Source: Coprinus comatus (lineage: Eukaryota > Basidiomycota > Agaricomycetes > Agaricales > Agaricaceae). Taken from it: a stretch of 64,000 nt of DNA. Within the stretch, counting starts at the first letter, position 1; each line of letters opens with the position of its first letter. Positions 32,055 through 44,347 of the stretch are shown in pieces. Position numbers and translations under genes: made by a program. The notes beneath the pieces are model-generated. The model was not told where the DNA came from. It did not search any database and worked only from the letters and a program-made list of their open reading frames with translations. The stretch covers positions 1 to 64,000 of the forward strand of contig JAWPGT010000047.1 in the NCBI GenBank assembly GCA_034638255.1. Reading direction: 5' to 3'.

Positions 32055-33595
32055 CTAAGGTAGATACTGGCGAGGAATAAAGTCACCGACACGAATACCT
32101 GTATCCTCAACAATCACACATCTCCCAGTCTCTTCGTCGAAAAATGGGATCGTGTATTCCTCTTCAGATTCCCGACTATTTGCATCAAACCGTTTTGCAT
32201 ATGGATCCCGATGGCTACAAGGACAACATCCGAAATCCTCACCAAAGGAAACTCGACTTGTCGTACCATCGGCATGAAAAATACAGGCTTTAAAATTGCC
32301 AGTTCTCTGTTCGTAACTGATTGGATTTGGAGATATTGTGAATCGGGTTGTTGTGATATCGGAGGGAGAAGAAATTGCAATTTTAATCAAGAAGTCTCTC
32401 GCATTGATTACCACTTGATATGCGTTACAATCAAACATCCAAGATACCTCGACAGAGACATATCGCGGTGTCTCATTGTATTCATACACCCAGAATGGAT
32501 TCACAACCGGATGGTCCAGGTTGCAGCTATCCTGTGGGTCCCAATCAATTGCAATTCGTTGGTAAGGTGGGATTCGAAACAGGCCTAGACGATCAAAGTA
32601 TTCGACCATGCATACATTGTAACTAATTGCTCACCTTAGCTCGAGTTGCAGGTGGTAGCTTGAAGGTGGAAATTACAATTTCTGTCGAAGACCACCCTCT
32701 CCATCGGAAAGCTTCAAGTCACTGTTCTCCCTCACTCAAAAGTCTGAGCGCACGGATAACAACATTATCGCCAACGTCAAGACCACCGACCATTGCATCT
32801 ATGACAAGATAGGGGATATAGGTCGTACTCTCTTCGCGTAGGCAAGCAGTAATCCCTTGTCCAATGATCGTAATTTTGTGAATCTGAAGCCAACCTGTCG
32901 TCCGACTACTTTTTTCTGTTTGAATGATTTGAATGATTCAATAATCGGAGATATAATCAAGTACGTACGTGCGTCTATGTATGGGATATATTGCTAAATA
33001 CATTTCAAGCGTAGGTCGACTTCGACTTACAAAGCATTCATACGAGAACAACTGACCCCGGCGTTCCTTGACCTTTTTCGAAGGAGTGACAAGTGTGCTG
33101 GTTAGCACAGGTCTATCATAGTCGAGATCCACGTAGCCAAAGTGATTATCTGAGTGTTGAAATATCAACCACCTGCCACCTGGAACAAGAAAAAAGTTTT
33201 TTGCAAAGGATGGAAACTTTATTTTGAAGAATTTGCCACGAGGACGGAGAAGAGTTGGTTTTTTCCAGAGTTTATCCAATGCAAGGCGCGCATATACCAT
33301 CTACGAAGCTCTTCGGTTGTTAAATCATCGATCAGTTGGGTTGTAGCGGGACGCGGAAGATTATAGTAGCGCATAACATATTTGGCGCCAAGTGTTGACC
33401 AGAGTCGACGAGAATCTATCGCATCGCGTAGCCTTTTGTTGGTCTATTGGGAAATGATTAGAATTGTCTTCCCGTTGTGGCTAATCTTGCCTACCTGGCG
33501 TAAACACAAAATTTCATCGAAGTCTAGGTGTGATGCGATTTCTTCGGTAGCTCTGAAGGCAGGCTGTAAATGGTTGTTGGGCGATATACAAGTCT
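32055..33595 (-). pseudogene. F-box-like protein gene, longest copy, frame broken
   Basis: Read from the minus strand, AGCCTGCCTTCAGAGCTA encodes SLPSEL, the start of an F-box, but the continuation EEIASHLDFDEILCLRQ is one base out of frame (near 33547). After an intron the exon reads KRLRDAIDSRRLWSTLGAKY, and a second one-base shift (near 33300) separates LTTEELRR from MVYARLALDKLW. Then come PGGRWLIFQHSDNHFGYVDL, YIPYLVIDAMVGGLDVGDNV and the C-terminal exon ending GDFIPRQYLP. An in-frame TGA also occurs near 32720 unless spliced out. This is the Agaricomycete F-box layout (F-box plus WD-like variable region). Two shifts in otherwise good sequence suggest a recently dead gene; sequencing error at both is less likely. 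Confidence 0.65.
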
Positions 33596-33785
33596 ATAGA
33601 TGAAGCCGGGTATGTGGAGAAGAAGTAAACGAAGATTGTGTAACAACAAAACTATGAGGGTATAGGTATGGAGGAGTACTGAGACGAAGCCCATATTCAA
33701 TGTTCAGCAAGGAACAAAGTCCAAATATATTGATATTAATCACTACACCCTGGAAACAAAAATCCACATAAGTTATCAAAACAAT

Positions 33786-34045
33786 GATGTAACATTATTA
33801 AATATTTATTATAATAGTTTTCTTGGTAGAAGTACAATAATTGGGGTAGAATATTGTAATATTATTAAATCCTGACCTAAAAAGTTTTTTTATTACACTT
33901 TTTTTTATTTTAAAATTATTAAAGAAAATGAAATTGGGGATTAAATAATATTACAATATTCTACTCTAACTATAAAACACTTTTGTGATATTATCAAAAT
34001 CTCAAATCACAAAAAATTCATAATAATGTTTTAATAATCTATCCA
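33786..34045. repeat. AT-rich inverted repeat (MITE-like)
   Basis: GTAGAATATTGTAATATTA at about 33846 is repeated in inverted orientation as TAATATTACAATATTCTAC at about 33945, giving arms of about 28 bp around an 80 bp loop. The surrounding 260 bp are over 80% A+T with further weaker complementarity. No terminal motif or target duplication could be fixed. Confidence 0.45.
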
Positions 34046-34973
34046 CATGATCATTTTGTTATTTTGAAGTACTTTAGAAAATCTAGCAAAGGATAAGAAA
34101 ACGGGAAAGCGACAGCACCAGTATTATGGAGGTCAGTAGTAGGAGAACTCGATAGTCACTTACCGCAAGTTGTTGCTCAATCTTTGTGCTTGTAAGAAAT
34201 TATTCCACATCGTTCATCTACTATCTAATCTCAGTTTATCAGAGTTATCAAAGGCAGCAATGGGAGTAATTGTTTGTCCTTTTATTCTGACATCGGGAAT
34301 TGATTGGATATTCGGAGCGTTGAAGCGTGATCCATCAGGAGAATCAGAGTTACGAGGTTAAGTTGTATTGTCGGTTGGTACAGATATTATATATTTATAG
34401 CTACGCCATGTGATGCTTATGTCCAACATGTTCATCTAATGTCAATTCTAATTCAAGTTTTCAACTCCTCACTTTAATAAGGTTCAAATGTTCAAGTGTT
34501 TGACGATCATATGTGTGAAACTATAACAGACTCTCAGGAATAGAGGAGTATTGAACGGATAATATAATAAGCCGGTAAATTAAATTTTTGAGAGTATCAA
34601 TATCCTTTAGGATTAAGACGACCATGTACATGATACGGTGGGTACATTACTCCCGAGCTCTTATCTTATCTAGCATTCGAACAAAAATACATAAGCCAAT
34701 CTCTTTCTCTTTGTTTTCGTATTTCGTGAGTTGTTTCGCAACCTGTCATAAGGCAAGACTATATTGACGCGAATCCAACGAAAATGTATATACAATTATA
34801 CCTGTTTCATTTCACTATTGACATTGAACTACTTACTAACTATTCAACCTCCTACAACACTTATCACTATCTTACAAACAAATCCCAACCTCCCAGCATT
34901 TCATTCTAACCATCCACAATCCCAAACTCACCCTTAATTCCAATCTCAAACGTCCTAACCCCAAAATCCACAT
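34046..34973. other. Gene-free stretch downstream of UBP14
   Basis: Only short chance frames occur (for example 34170-34361). The right end is the 3' region of the minus-strand ubiquitin hydrolase gene. Confidence 0.4.
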
Positions 34974-36244
34974 TCAAATTCTCTCAAAAACATACAAATA
35001 AGCCAACCCCTTCAACTCATCAACACTCTCTTTATCAGCTCTAACAACTTTTTCATCATTAAACAAAACCCACATCCCATTCCCATCTTCCTCATTCCCA
35101 CTAATATCACCTTTTCGAATATGAGCAACATAATGACCAGAATGAACAGAAGGTCCTTTATGTGAAATAAATGCTTTCAATTTATATCGAACAGGGACTT
35201 CTTTTGTTCCATATTCTTCTTTCTCCTTTGTGACGATGTCGATCGGAGCAGAGGTAGAGGTGGAGGTGGAAGTAGAAGGAGGAATAGGTTCAGAACCATC
35301 ATCATCAGGATGACTGAATAGCCATTCAACAGCCCTTTCCATATTATTATCCTATAATCCATAAAAAAAATAACAAAAAGCGACGTGCGTCAGTATATGC
35401 ATATGACGTTTATTAATAGTTATTTAATTTTAGAAGAGAGGTATAAATAAACGTGATGAATGATGAAAATAGAAATGGAGATGACAAAAAAAACGAAAAC
35501 GAAAATACACTCACAGTTTCACGAAGTGCTTTCTTAGCTTGAGCATTCGTAAATCCCATATCAGATAACATATCAATTGATTCTTGTGGTGGTTCAGGTC
35601 CTTGTTTTTGCACTTGCGCTTGACCTTGGTCTTGTGAAGTCGAAGCTCCAGGTAAAGGTTCATCGATATCTAACAAAAGGCAAACACAAACACGAATACG
35701 AAAAAAAAAAGTCGTTAGAATGAAAAATGGAAATGAAAAATGAAACGTAGTAACATACCAATATCATCAGAATGTTCAAACAACCAACCCAAAGCAACCT
35801 CGGCATCTCCCATTCCAGTAGCCAATAAAGCTTTTTTACATCTCAAAGTAGGAAATCCCATACTTTCCATTTGAGCCAATATTTCTTGACTAAATTGGGG
35901 TTCTGTCGGTTTTGCTAATAATCATGAACGAATCAGAATTTGGTTTTTTTTTTTTAACGAAAGAACAAGAAAACCCCCGCAAAAACAAAAACTGCAAAAA
36001 AAGAAATTGTAAAAAGGAAAGAAAAAACTCACCTCTACCAACCAACTCAACCTCCCCCTCAACCAACCCTTTCCCAGCATACTCCTCACCAAGTATTAAA
36101 ACCTCATTTTCAGGCAACACAACTTTAATATCCAATTTCGAAGGTACCCAATTCACAAGTTGGAATTTTTTAGCGTGGATTATTAAAGTTTGTGGGAATG
36201 TTGCGAATTTGGTTTGTCTGTTGTAGTTGTGTGAATTCAGGATT

Positions 36245-36276
<32 letters not shown>

Positions 36277-38965
36277 TACATGTCAGTAAAACAAAGATTA
36301 AATGAATAGGAAGAAGAAAGAAGAAAAACAGAATAAAGCAAAGGGCGAAGAAAACACAAAAACGCAAAAACGAAAATAAAATAAAATAAATAAAAAAACG
36401 AAAAAAAACTCACTTAATACCAATCACCTTCCTCTCACATCCTTCACAAACCCAATCCAAAGCTTCTTTTTTAACTAACATATCCAAACAATCCATCAAC
36501 CTTACATCTTCATATATGGTCTTCTCCTTCTCTTTCCCCTCTTCCGATTCAGGTGTAGGAATAGAAGGTTTCGGTTTTTCGATGGCAGGTACAGAAACAC
36601 TAACAACATCCGAATCTTCCTTTACATATCTTACTTTCTTACATTCCGAACATTGTATACGTTGTTCCTGAACATAAGAAAATATAGTTGTGGGATCTTT
36701 AAGATCTAGAAGTGGTTTTATAAAGAGTCAGATGATGATGATGGTTTAACGTGTAAATGAAGAACGAAATGAAGCGTGATGAGAGTAATAAAGGAAAAGG
36801 AAAATAAACCAGAGTCAGAGAAGAAACCAAATAACGAGAAACGAGACTTTTTTTAAATATACAAAAAAAGAAAGAGAAAACGAGAAAAAGAAAAAGAAAA
36901 AGAAAAAGAAAAAGAAAAAGAAAAAAAAAGAAAAAGAAAAAGAAAAAGAAAAAGAAAAAGAAAAAGAAAAAGAAAAAGAAAAAGAAAAAGAAAAGAGAAA
37001 CGTACCATCCTCATCCTCATCAACCCCTCTCCTCCTAACCCTCTCCCTTCTAAACACATTAATCAACCAACCCAAAAACTCTTCAGCATCCTGTTGTCTC
37101 ATAGTAGAAAACTCATTATGTCCCTTCCCAATCACATTTTTAAATCCAACAGGTCTTATACCTTCTTGAAATTCTTCCACTTTCTTCGTTTGGGTTTGGG
37201 TTTGAGTTTGGGTTTGGGTTGTCGTAGGTGATGATATGGATGTGGATGTGGAAGGTGGTAATGATGAAATGGTAAGAGAATGTTGTGAAAGAGCAGGAGC
37301 TGAATTATTAGCAGGATGCGAATACCTACCACTCAATAACCCATCTGCAATTTTATACATTTGACATTCCAAACAATCCGCTGGTCCTCCTCCTCCTCCT
37401 GCTCCAGGGTTTGAATTATTACGTCCACTCAAAGCAACAAAAGGACAAATAGAATAATGCTTCTCAGCATTCTTTCTTTGATACCTTTCTTGAAACGGTT
37501 TCAAAGAAAATAAAGTTTGAAGAACAGAAGCCATGTAACAACTGTTTCCTAAATTTTGTAAACCTGTTAGACCTTGTCCGAATAATGGTTTGAGAGATTC
37601 TCCGGTTTGGGAAAGGAGAGAGAAGTCGTATTTTAGGTTATGTTCGAGTTGCTATTTCCGTATTTCGAGGAAGAGAAGAGGAGTAGGAGGGAAGGAGTAG
37701 GACGGGTTCATTTTTGGAAAAGGGTGTAATATGAAATATGGGTACGAAAGAAGAAAGAGAGGAAGAGATGATTTAGTAAGGTACGTAATATAATAGGGGG
37801 GAGTACTTACCAGTTCAGTCATACTTTTCTCCGTTTTACTCATGTTTTCAACATTAATCCCAAATGTGGCCAAATGACTAGCGAGTTCCGGATCTAATTT
37901 CGCATCATCACAGAGGTAACAATATATATCTAAAAAAATACGCATATAAGTGATATTATTCTTCCCCAGGTCCAAGAAATCGAAAAAGAAAAAACATACC
38001 AGCGTTCCCTTCTGGTGTAATAGTTCCCAATTTCACACAAACGGCATGACCAGTTTCATTAAAATGTTGCAAACCATGACCATTTCCACCTAAACCTCCA
38101 AACAACTTCCTACCACAACCCAAAGAACCACAAGTCAAACATAACCAAAGATTTTCATTCAATTCACATTTGCTACAATGTGATCCTTTTGAAGGGATAT
38201 GTGCTGGTGAAGAAGGTTGTTGGAATAATGTGAATGTATGTTCGCATGGTAAGATTTCTTCTTCCCAAGCTTTTACTTCGGATTGACGTGCTGATGAGAG
38301 GGATTGCATTATTGCGTTTTTGAGTGATTGGATCTTTTTTTTTAAAAAGATAAATGTTAGATTGGAATGGATAGAGAAGTGTGTATGAACACGAACCTTT
38401 GGATCGTTTAAAGCTTCTGGAATAATTCTACCTGAAGATGAATCACAATTGTAACATCTAACTATGAAAGAATGTTCGTATTTGTCTTCATCTTTTTCTT
38501 CTACAATCGCTAATTTCTTCATTTTAGCAGGTGGTTCATCATCTTCTCCCTAAAAAAAATTAATAGTATTAGGATTAGGATTTATGATTGGTCTAAGGGG
38601 TCAGACGTACGCGTTGAAGACTAGGTTTCAGCTTTCTCTTTACATTTAAAACATATGGATGACCAGTCTTTTCATAATGAAGTTTTGAATGTTTCCTATC
38701 CTGATCCAAACATCCTCCATTGAAACATTGCAAACAAACGTCTACTCCAGACGGCGAATCCTTTGTTATTTATTCCTTAAGCGTCATGAACAGGAATAGA
38801 CTTCCAACAACATACCTGACCATCAAAGCATAGAGTACATTGTTCTCTGTGTACAGGTTGACCTTTGGGAGGTGGAAGAGCAGCAATAAGCTGAAGATGA
38901 TCGCAAGTTGGACTCATAATCGTACGTAGCAGCTCAACGAAACCAGCTGATGATGCAATAGGCAT
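34974..38965 (-). CDS. UBP14: Ubiquitin C-terminal hydrolase, USP5/Ubp14 type
   Basis: The gene has many short introns and starts MPIASSAGFVELL at 38965. Domains in order: an N-terminal variant zinc-finger region (CTLCFDGQ, CLQCFNGGC); the ZnF-UBP with CEHTFTLFQQ, CSKCELNENLWLCLTCGSLG and HGLQHFNETGHAVCV; the USP catalytic Cys box GLTGLQNLGNSCYMASVLQT (Cys codon 37538-37540); a QQDAEEFLGWLI box; two UBA domains (MESMGFPTLRCKKALLATG and LSDMGFTNAQAKKALRET) inserted in the catalytic domain; and the His box HSGHYVAHIRK (His codon 35133-35135). This is the architecture of USP5/Ubp14, which breaks unanchored polyubiquitin chains into ubiquitin. One intron (about 36815-37005) contains a long (TTTTTC)n tract on the sense strand, and another a (CT)n run. 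It is intact and divergent from SSZ1. Confidence 0.9.
36245..36276 (+). repeat. (GA)n microsatellite in a UBP14 intron
   Basis: About 14 GA units occur. On the coding strand this is a CT tract upstream of a 3' splice site. Confidence 0.8.
36873..36995 (+). repeat. (GAAAAA)n hexanucleotide tract in a UBP14 intron
   Basis: About 20 units of AAAAAG run nearly without interruption. On the coding strand the tract is TTTTTC, forming a giant polypyrimidine run inside the intron after the QQDAEEFLG-coding exon. It probably varies in length between strains. Confidence 0.9.
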
Positions 38966-39067
38966 ATCACATTACGTAACACACGAGATAATCAGCATCA
39001 CGTGAGTACAGAAATTAATCAAAAAATTGTTTTTTATCTCTTTTTTAAAGACGCTAACGCAAGCAAT
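38966..39067. promoter_or_regulatory. Bidirectional promoter UBP14 / SSZ1
   Basis: Only 102 bp separate the two divergent start codons. The palindromes TTACGTAA (38972-38979, bZIP-type) and CACGTG (38999-39004, E-box, bHLH-type) are present. CACGTGAGT could instead be the 5' splice site of a leader intron ending TTTTTTAAAG near 39048, so the E-box reading is uncertain. Confidence 0.5.
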
Positions 39068-41133
39068 ATGGCTCAAGGACAGAACGGAACAGAAGTCAAG
39101 CAGGAAGTAGAACTGACTACTCTTCCTCCTGTTGTTGGTGTCAACTTTGGTAACTCTTATGCCTCCATTGCCGTTTTCACAAAGGTATTTTATTTCTTCC
39201 TTGGATTGTTTACTATGATGACTGACTGATTGTATAGGAAGGATTAGCAGAATGTATTGCTAATGAAGATGGAGAACGTCAAATCGCTTGTGCTATTGCT
39301 TTCCGTGGTGAAGAAATCGTACGTACTCTACAAAAACCACACCACACCTTTTTCACCACTGACAAAAAAAACCAGTACATCGGCAACCAAGCCAAACCTC
39401 AAATCGTCAAGAACGCAGAAAACACAATCACAGGTTTCCGTAACCTTCTCGGCAAAAAGTCCGTCTTCTCATCATAAATTAAAATAAAATAAATACTAAA
39501 GTGGCTCAGATTCTCCGAACTCCCACAATCAATTCTCTCACTCTCTGCTCCCGTAATTCAACATCCAGATCAACCAGATGTCGCAGCTTACAAAGTTCAA
39601 GTTCTTTCACCATCTCCATCCCCACTTCCACATACAACAACTTCTTCATATAATACACCATCAGCATCAACAGTTGCAACACCACGATCAGAACCAATCC
39701 TAACCACTCGAATCTTAACCGTTTCTGAAGTTACCACAATGTTTCTTTCATCATTAGTAACTTCCGCCGAAGCTTTCTTAGGAAAAAAAGTCAAAGATAT
39801 GGTTATAACCGTTCCATCTTGGTTTTCCAAATCTCAAAAGGACGCTCTAGAAAAAGCAGCAAAGGACACTGGTGTTAACGTTCTTCAATTACTTGAAGAA
39901 TCAGGAGCAGTAGTAGCAACAACTACATCCGATACTTGGGTTCTCGATTCTTTATTACTCAAAGATCGAACTCAATTAATCGTAGATGTTGGAGCATCTT
40001 CAACAACCGCAACATTATTATCCTTACGTTCAGGTTTAGCATATACACTTGCTACTAAAACCACAGAAAACGTTGGTGGGGATCAAATCGATGATAAATT
40101 AGTCAAATTCTTCGCTTCGGAATTCACAAAGAAGACTAAAATTCAATTATCCGTCGTTCCTTCAACTGATATTCAAGATAAACGAGCAGAAGCAAAGTTA
40201 CGATTAGCTTTGGAACATACAAAACGTACTATATCAGCATCTTCAGGTGCAGCAACATGTTCAGTCGAATCTTTGAAAGATGGTATAGATTATACAGGAG
40301 CTATAAATCGAATGAGATTTGATTTAATCGAACGTCCTATATACGTTTTGATTTCGAATCTTGTTATTGATTTATTAAAGGAAGCGGGTATAGATTCGAA
40401 TGAAGTGGATGAAATTGTTTATGTTGGTGGAAGTGGTTGTTTACCTGGATTGGATGAACATTTGGTTTTATCAGGTGGATTTAGAGAAGGTGTTGAAACA
40501 CCATTTGAAAGAGGAATTGTTACTGGTGGTGGAATTGGTGATCCTACTACGATTTTGGCTAGAGGATGTGCTTTACAAGCTTATTTGATTTCGAATATTC
40601 AAGATGAAGAGTTGAAGGAGGCGTTTTTGGATGAAAAGAAAGGTGATGTTGAGGCTTTGACTAAAACTATTGGCGTTTTGATTCCTGGTGGTGGTGATGA
40701 GGAGTTGGGAGGAACTTGGATTTCGGTTATTCAAAAGGAAACAGCTTTACCTGTTCGTAGAACTGTTCGATTCGGTGTTCAACTCCCGGAAACGAACAAA
40801 ATCGCTTTGGAGGTTTGGGAAATAAGTGAAGGAATTCGGATAGAAAAAATTCAACCTCCTAAACCTGAATATTCCGATGGTGAAGTCGAAGACGAGGAAG
40901 AAGAGGAAGAAGAAGAAATTGAAGTTAAACATAAAACGATTAAGAAGGAGAATTATTTGGGTTTGGTTCAATTGGATGCGAAATTGGGTGTTAAGGCTAA
41001 AGGTGATAAAAATGATACTACGACTGTTGATGTTCAGTTTACGGTTCATGTGAATGGAGGGTTGAATGTTGTTGTTAAGGAATATCCTAAGGATGGAGCG
41101 GAAGGTTCTTTGATTGTTGCTGGATCTGATTGA
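39068..41133 (+). CDS. SSZ1: Ribosome-associated Hsp70-like protein SSZ1
   Basis: Four exons: two small 5' exons, one ending GFRNLLGKK (about 39462) and a long last one. The N-terminal nucleotide-binding domain has VVGVNFGNSYASIAVF, ANEDGERQIACAIAF and YIGNQAKPQIVKNAENT; after the last intron the frame reads FSELPQSILSLSAPVIQHPD, a Ssz1-type segment. Then come AEAFLGKKVKDMVITVPSWF, LIVDVGASSTTATLL, and VYVGGSGCLPGLDEHL in place of Hsp70's VGGSTRIP. The C-terminal part is short and acidic and lacks an EEVD end. Ssz1 pairs with zuotin (Zuo1) as the ribosome-associated complex that stimulates Ssb on nascent chains in the cytosol. The frame is intact. Confidence 0.9.
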
Positions 41134-41708
41134 TCGACGACGTGGTGGGGTGATGGGTGGATGGAGGATGGAGGATGTTTTTTGAGCCTCTAGGGGTTAC
41201 ACGATACTCAGTATAGATCTTTCTTTTCTTTTTCGTTTGTTGACAAGTTGATAACCCGTTTCTCTCTCACTTTTCTATATCTTCCAATGCGCTTGTAAGG
41301 CTATTTTTAGCACCAATATCATGTTAATAGGGGTTACTGATACCGATCTTGAAGCTTTGAAAGGACACATATTTTCAAGAAGTCGGTTTAAAACTTTGTA
41401 GATAGGTCGTCGTGAAGGGTTCAACTGTATCTGAACTGGGGCTTTGTCGATTAATATCGTTCTTATTGCCAAGCTAAAGTAGTCGTCACTCGCTTCCCGG
41501 AGTAGAGTGAAGTTGACTCGGAAACCAATTCCAGAACGTAGTAGTATAGTAGATGGAACGTGTAGCTAAACCGTTGAGGACTGTTCATGATCATTACAAG
41601 GCAATGGAAAGATGTTAAGTGTTATTTGAGGTTTGTATTTAAGAAATTCGATATACATGCATAGAGGGTCAAGATTTAGTAACACTTCACAGGCGGACCT
41701 CAGACCTC
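41134..41708. other. Intergenic stretch between SSZ1 and MACPF copy 4
   Basis: It holds the 3' regions of two convergent genes. A 65-codon minus-strand frame (41275-41472) has no recognisable features. Confidence 0.4.
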
Positions 41709-43542
41709 CTAGGATTCGTCCTTCACATCATCATCCACTACTTCCAGACCTAAACCACTCGCTATAAAGTCTCCTCTTCTGAGTCTACGAAGATATTCAT
41801 TAAGAACTTCGTTCCAAGTACGTTCTTGATCCTTTTTATGACCATGGCGACTATCTGGAACTGGAATTGAAGAAACGGGTTTTTGGAAAAACCAGACTGT
41901 GTTGTAATTGTTATCTGTTATTTTGTCGTTTGTATAGGTGGACTAAATGGAGGGAAAATAAATAAACATTAAATGTCAGTTTTCCATGGAGTTACGTACA
42001 CTCTGGAAAGTCGCCATTGCGCGACCTTTTTTGCCTGCTCCTCCGTCGGTTCCATGAGATATATAAAAGTCGATAGGGGATCCGTCGTTAATAACGATGA
42101 AGCTACACACAAGAACCATCAGTCTTGTAAATCCTGAAATAAATATAAGGAAAAGACGAACTGAACAGTCATCCTAAAATGTTGATGACTCTTTTCCTTC
42201 CCCCACATAATCTTCGTAAGCGAAATCATAGTCCTATCAGGTTGATCAAATGGTTTTGATTCATCCCTAATTATAACACCACTCGGAGTCAACAACCCGA
42301 ACTCTCCCCAATCCGATTCGATCGACAACGAAACATAAGTTTGATAAAGTTGAGGATGAAGAACTATCCATTTATACGCATCTTCACAAGCATTAGCATG
42401 ATCACGTATTTCTTTAGATCCAGCTTCCTTCATCATATTCCATAACTCTATAGTCGAAAATTCCATGATGTCGGGATTCGTTCCGGAAGTACCAACCCAT
42501 TGTTTGTATTCTTCATACGAGTCTGCGTCTAATTCGATTTGAAGCCCTAATGTCGTATCACCGCCACGTACAGCTAGAGTCTTTTGCATGAAATTGGAAT
42601 AGGTTTTATATTGTTCTGTTGTAGTGATGGTGTTATCGAATTCTCCACTTGAGACTATACCGTGATAGTTGGCTTTAACATTGTTGGAAAAGTTTTTGTT
42701 AACTTCTTCGTCTTCGTTTGATGCATGAACAGTCTGTTGGTTATAAAAAGAATAGGTGAGCAATATGATTAAAAATGCGTCTGTTCCAATGAATACTTAC
42801 CAATTGAAATCGGGAACCATATAAACAATTGATTATAATATGAGTCCCATAAGTCGCAAAAAAACTCCTATACTCCCTAACAACCTCAATGGAAGGATTC
42901 GAACTTGGAAATGGATTAGCAAGATCTCCCAACCTATTCTTTATCGCACGTTCTTCAAAATACGGTAAATAATTCCTCAAATACGCCCCATATACATCCA
43001 CATTCAAACTGTACAGTGCAAATTGATTATGACTTGTGAATGATTTGGTGTATGCATATGACACAGATGTTGAACCACCAATTGCACCATAGGTTGCTGA
43101 GAGACTTGTATCGTTTTGGAAAGCGGTGTTTGCTGAGGAGCCACTCTCGTATGTGATATATGCGCCTTGACTACTACTGATATCTTCGTTGACACCGACA
43201 ATACGAGGGACTTTGTATATTACGCCATCTAGTATAGTGATAGGTTGAGTGAAATTAGTCTTATTAGCATTGATATGTCGTACCAATAGTAACTTCACGG
43301 GTTCTGTCATCTGGGTCCACATCGATCAATTGTACCGCTCGTTTAACAGATTGGGAAACCTGAGAAAGTATTAGGATGAGGAGAAACTTAAAAGACAATC
43401 GAATAGACTATAGATTTACCGTCTTGATATTCAGAGGGGTAACGGTGGACATATCTAGCGAATATCCCAAGTAACCAAGAGGGGGGAATTCCGAAGCTCG
43501 AGTTGAAGCTTTCTCTTGGATGGGAGAAGTTTTTTCAGACAT
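41709..43542 (-). CDS. MACPF (perforin-like) domain protein, copy 4 (divergent)
   Basis: It has the same six-exon plan as copies 1 and 3. The N-terminus contains FPPLGYLGYSLDMSTVTPLN, then VDPDDRTREVTIG at the second junction as in the other copies. The core shows TYGAIGGSTSVSYAYT and FFATYGTHIIINCLYGSRFQ, with the canonical MACPF YGTH signature rather than WGSH. Further on are NPDIMEFSTIELWN, SDWGEFGLLTPSG, MWGKEKSHQ and, in the next exon, DFYISHGTDGGAGKKGRA. The last exon ends in a charged tail with LRRGDFIASGLGLEV and no Pro-rich extension. About 490 residues, no signal peptide, intact. It is clearly an older paralogue, on the opposite strand 10 kb from the array. Family role: membrane pore formation; target unknown. 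Confidence 0.82.
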
Positions 43543-43629
43543 AGTGTTGTTAGAAGTTGTCACTAGGAAAGTCGAAGGTGTAGTACTGTATGCCAGTAGT
43601 ACTGAGAATATTCACATTGTTGGTCTCTT

Positions 43630-43640
43630 GATATATACCG
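43630..43640 (-). promoter_or_regulatory. Candidate TATA box, MACPF copy 4
   Basis: CGGTATATATC on the minus strand lies about 90 bp upstream of the ATG at 43542, a spacing close to the 107 bp in copies 1 and 3. Confidence 0.45.
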
Positions 43641-43659
43641 CTACGGAAGCTCGGCCCGG

Positions 43660-44347
43660 GCCGAGAGCGAGTTAGAGCGAGTTAGGTGGACTTAATAGCT
43701 CTAGCTGCCTTCGCCATGGGGTAAGAGTTAGGAGGTTCTTTGAATATGTAGGTTTCCGATGCCAAGCTTAGAGAAACTGGATAGTGGGGAAAGTTAGTGC
43801 TAATCAGATTCCAAAGCAAATGAAACACGGAATAATTTTACAGGGTTAAACATCACCTCCATCTTTTTTTTTTTTCCAAAGAATGAGAATCGTTAATATG
43901 TAGGACGTGTCAAACCCTTTACCTATGGTAATGGAAGTTCCAAGGAATATAAGAAGCTGATTATCTGATAGTTACCTCATGGCCTCCGAATAACATTCCT
44001 AACAGAACATGTGATTTTTTTTTTTCGCTTTTTTGTTGAGCCCAGGTTGAGTCCAAACATTATCGCGATTCCGAATTCTGACTTCTAAGTTCGGTTCCAG
44101 TGCTCTACTGCGCGTGTTGAATTATCTCCTGAGTTTGAATTCTTCAATCAATCAAACTTTTTCTAGAATCGTTCTAAAGCAACACACTACCTTTCTTAAG
44201 TTGAAAAACTGGCTGACGGAGTCCTCGAAACTTCACACTGTTTCTGAATGAAGACAAGTGACTCAACCTGAGTGACGTGTCACGGGGTCCTAAATGATTC
44301 AAGCTTCTTCCAATCTGCTGCCCCTGAGCAGCTTTTTTCCCGTCGTA
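43660..44347. other. Intergenic stretch
   Basis: It contains upstream sequence of two divergent genes, with poly-T runs near 43866 and 44013. No gene was recognised. Confidence 0.35.

Noticed and set aside
36853..37059. Minus-strand open frame rich in Phe-Leu-Ser
   Set aside because: It is translation of the (TTTTTC)n tract inside a UBP14 intron with clear GTACGT donor; not coding.
39506..39830. Minus-strand frames across the SSZ1 5' region
   Set aside because: The plus strand carries a continuous Hsp70-type sequence; the antisense frames show no motifs.
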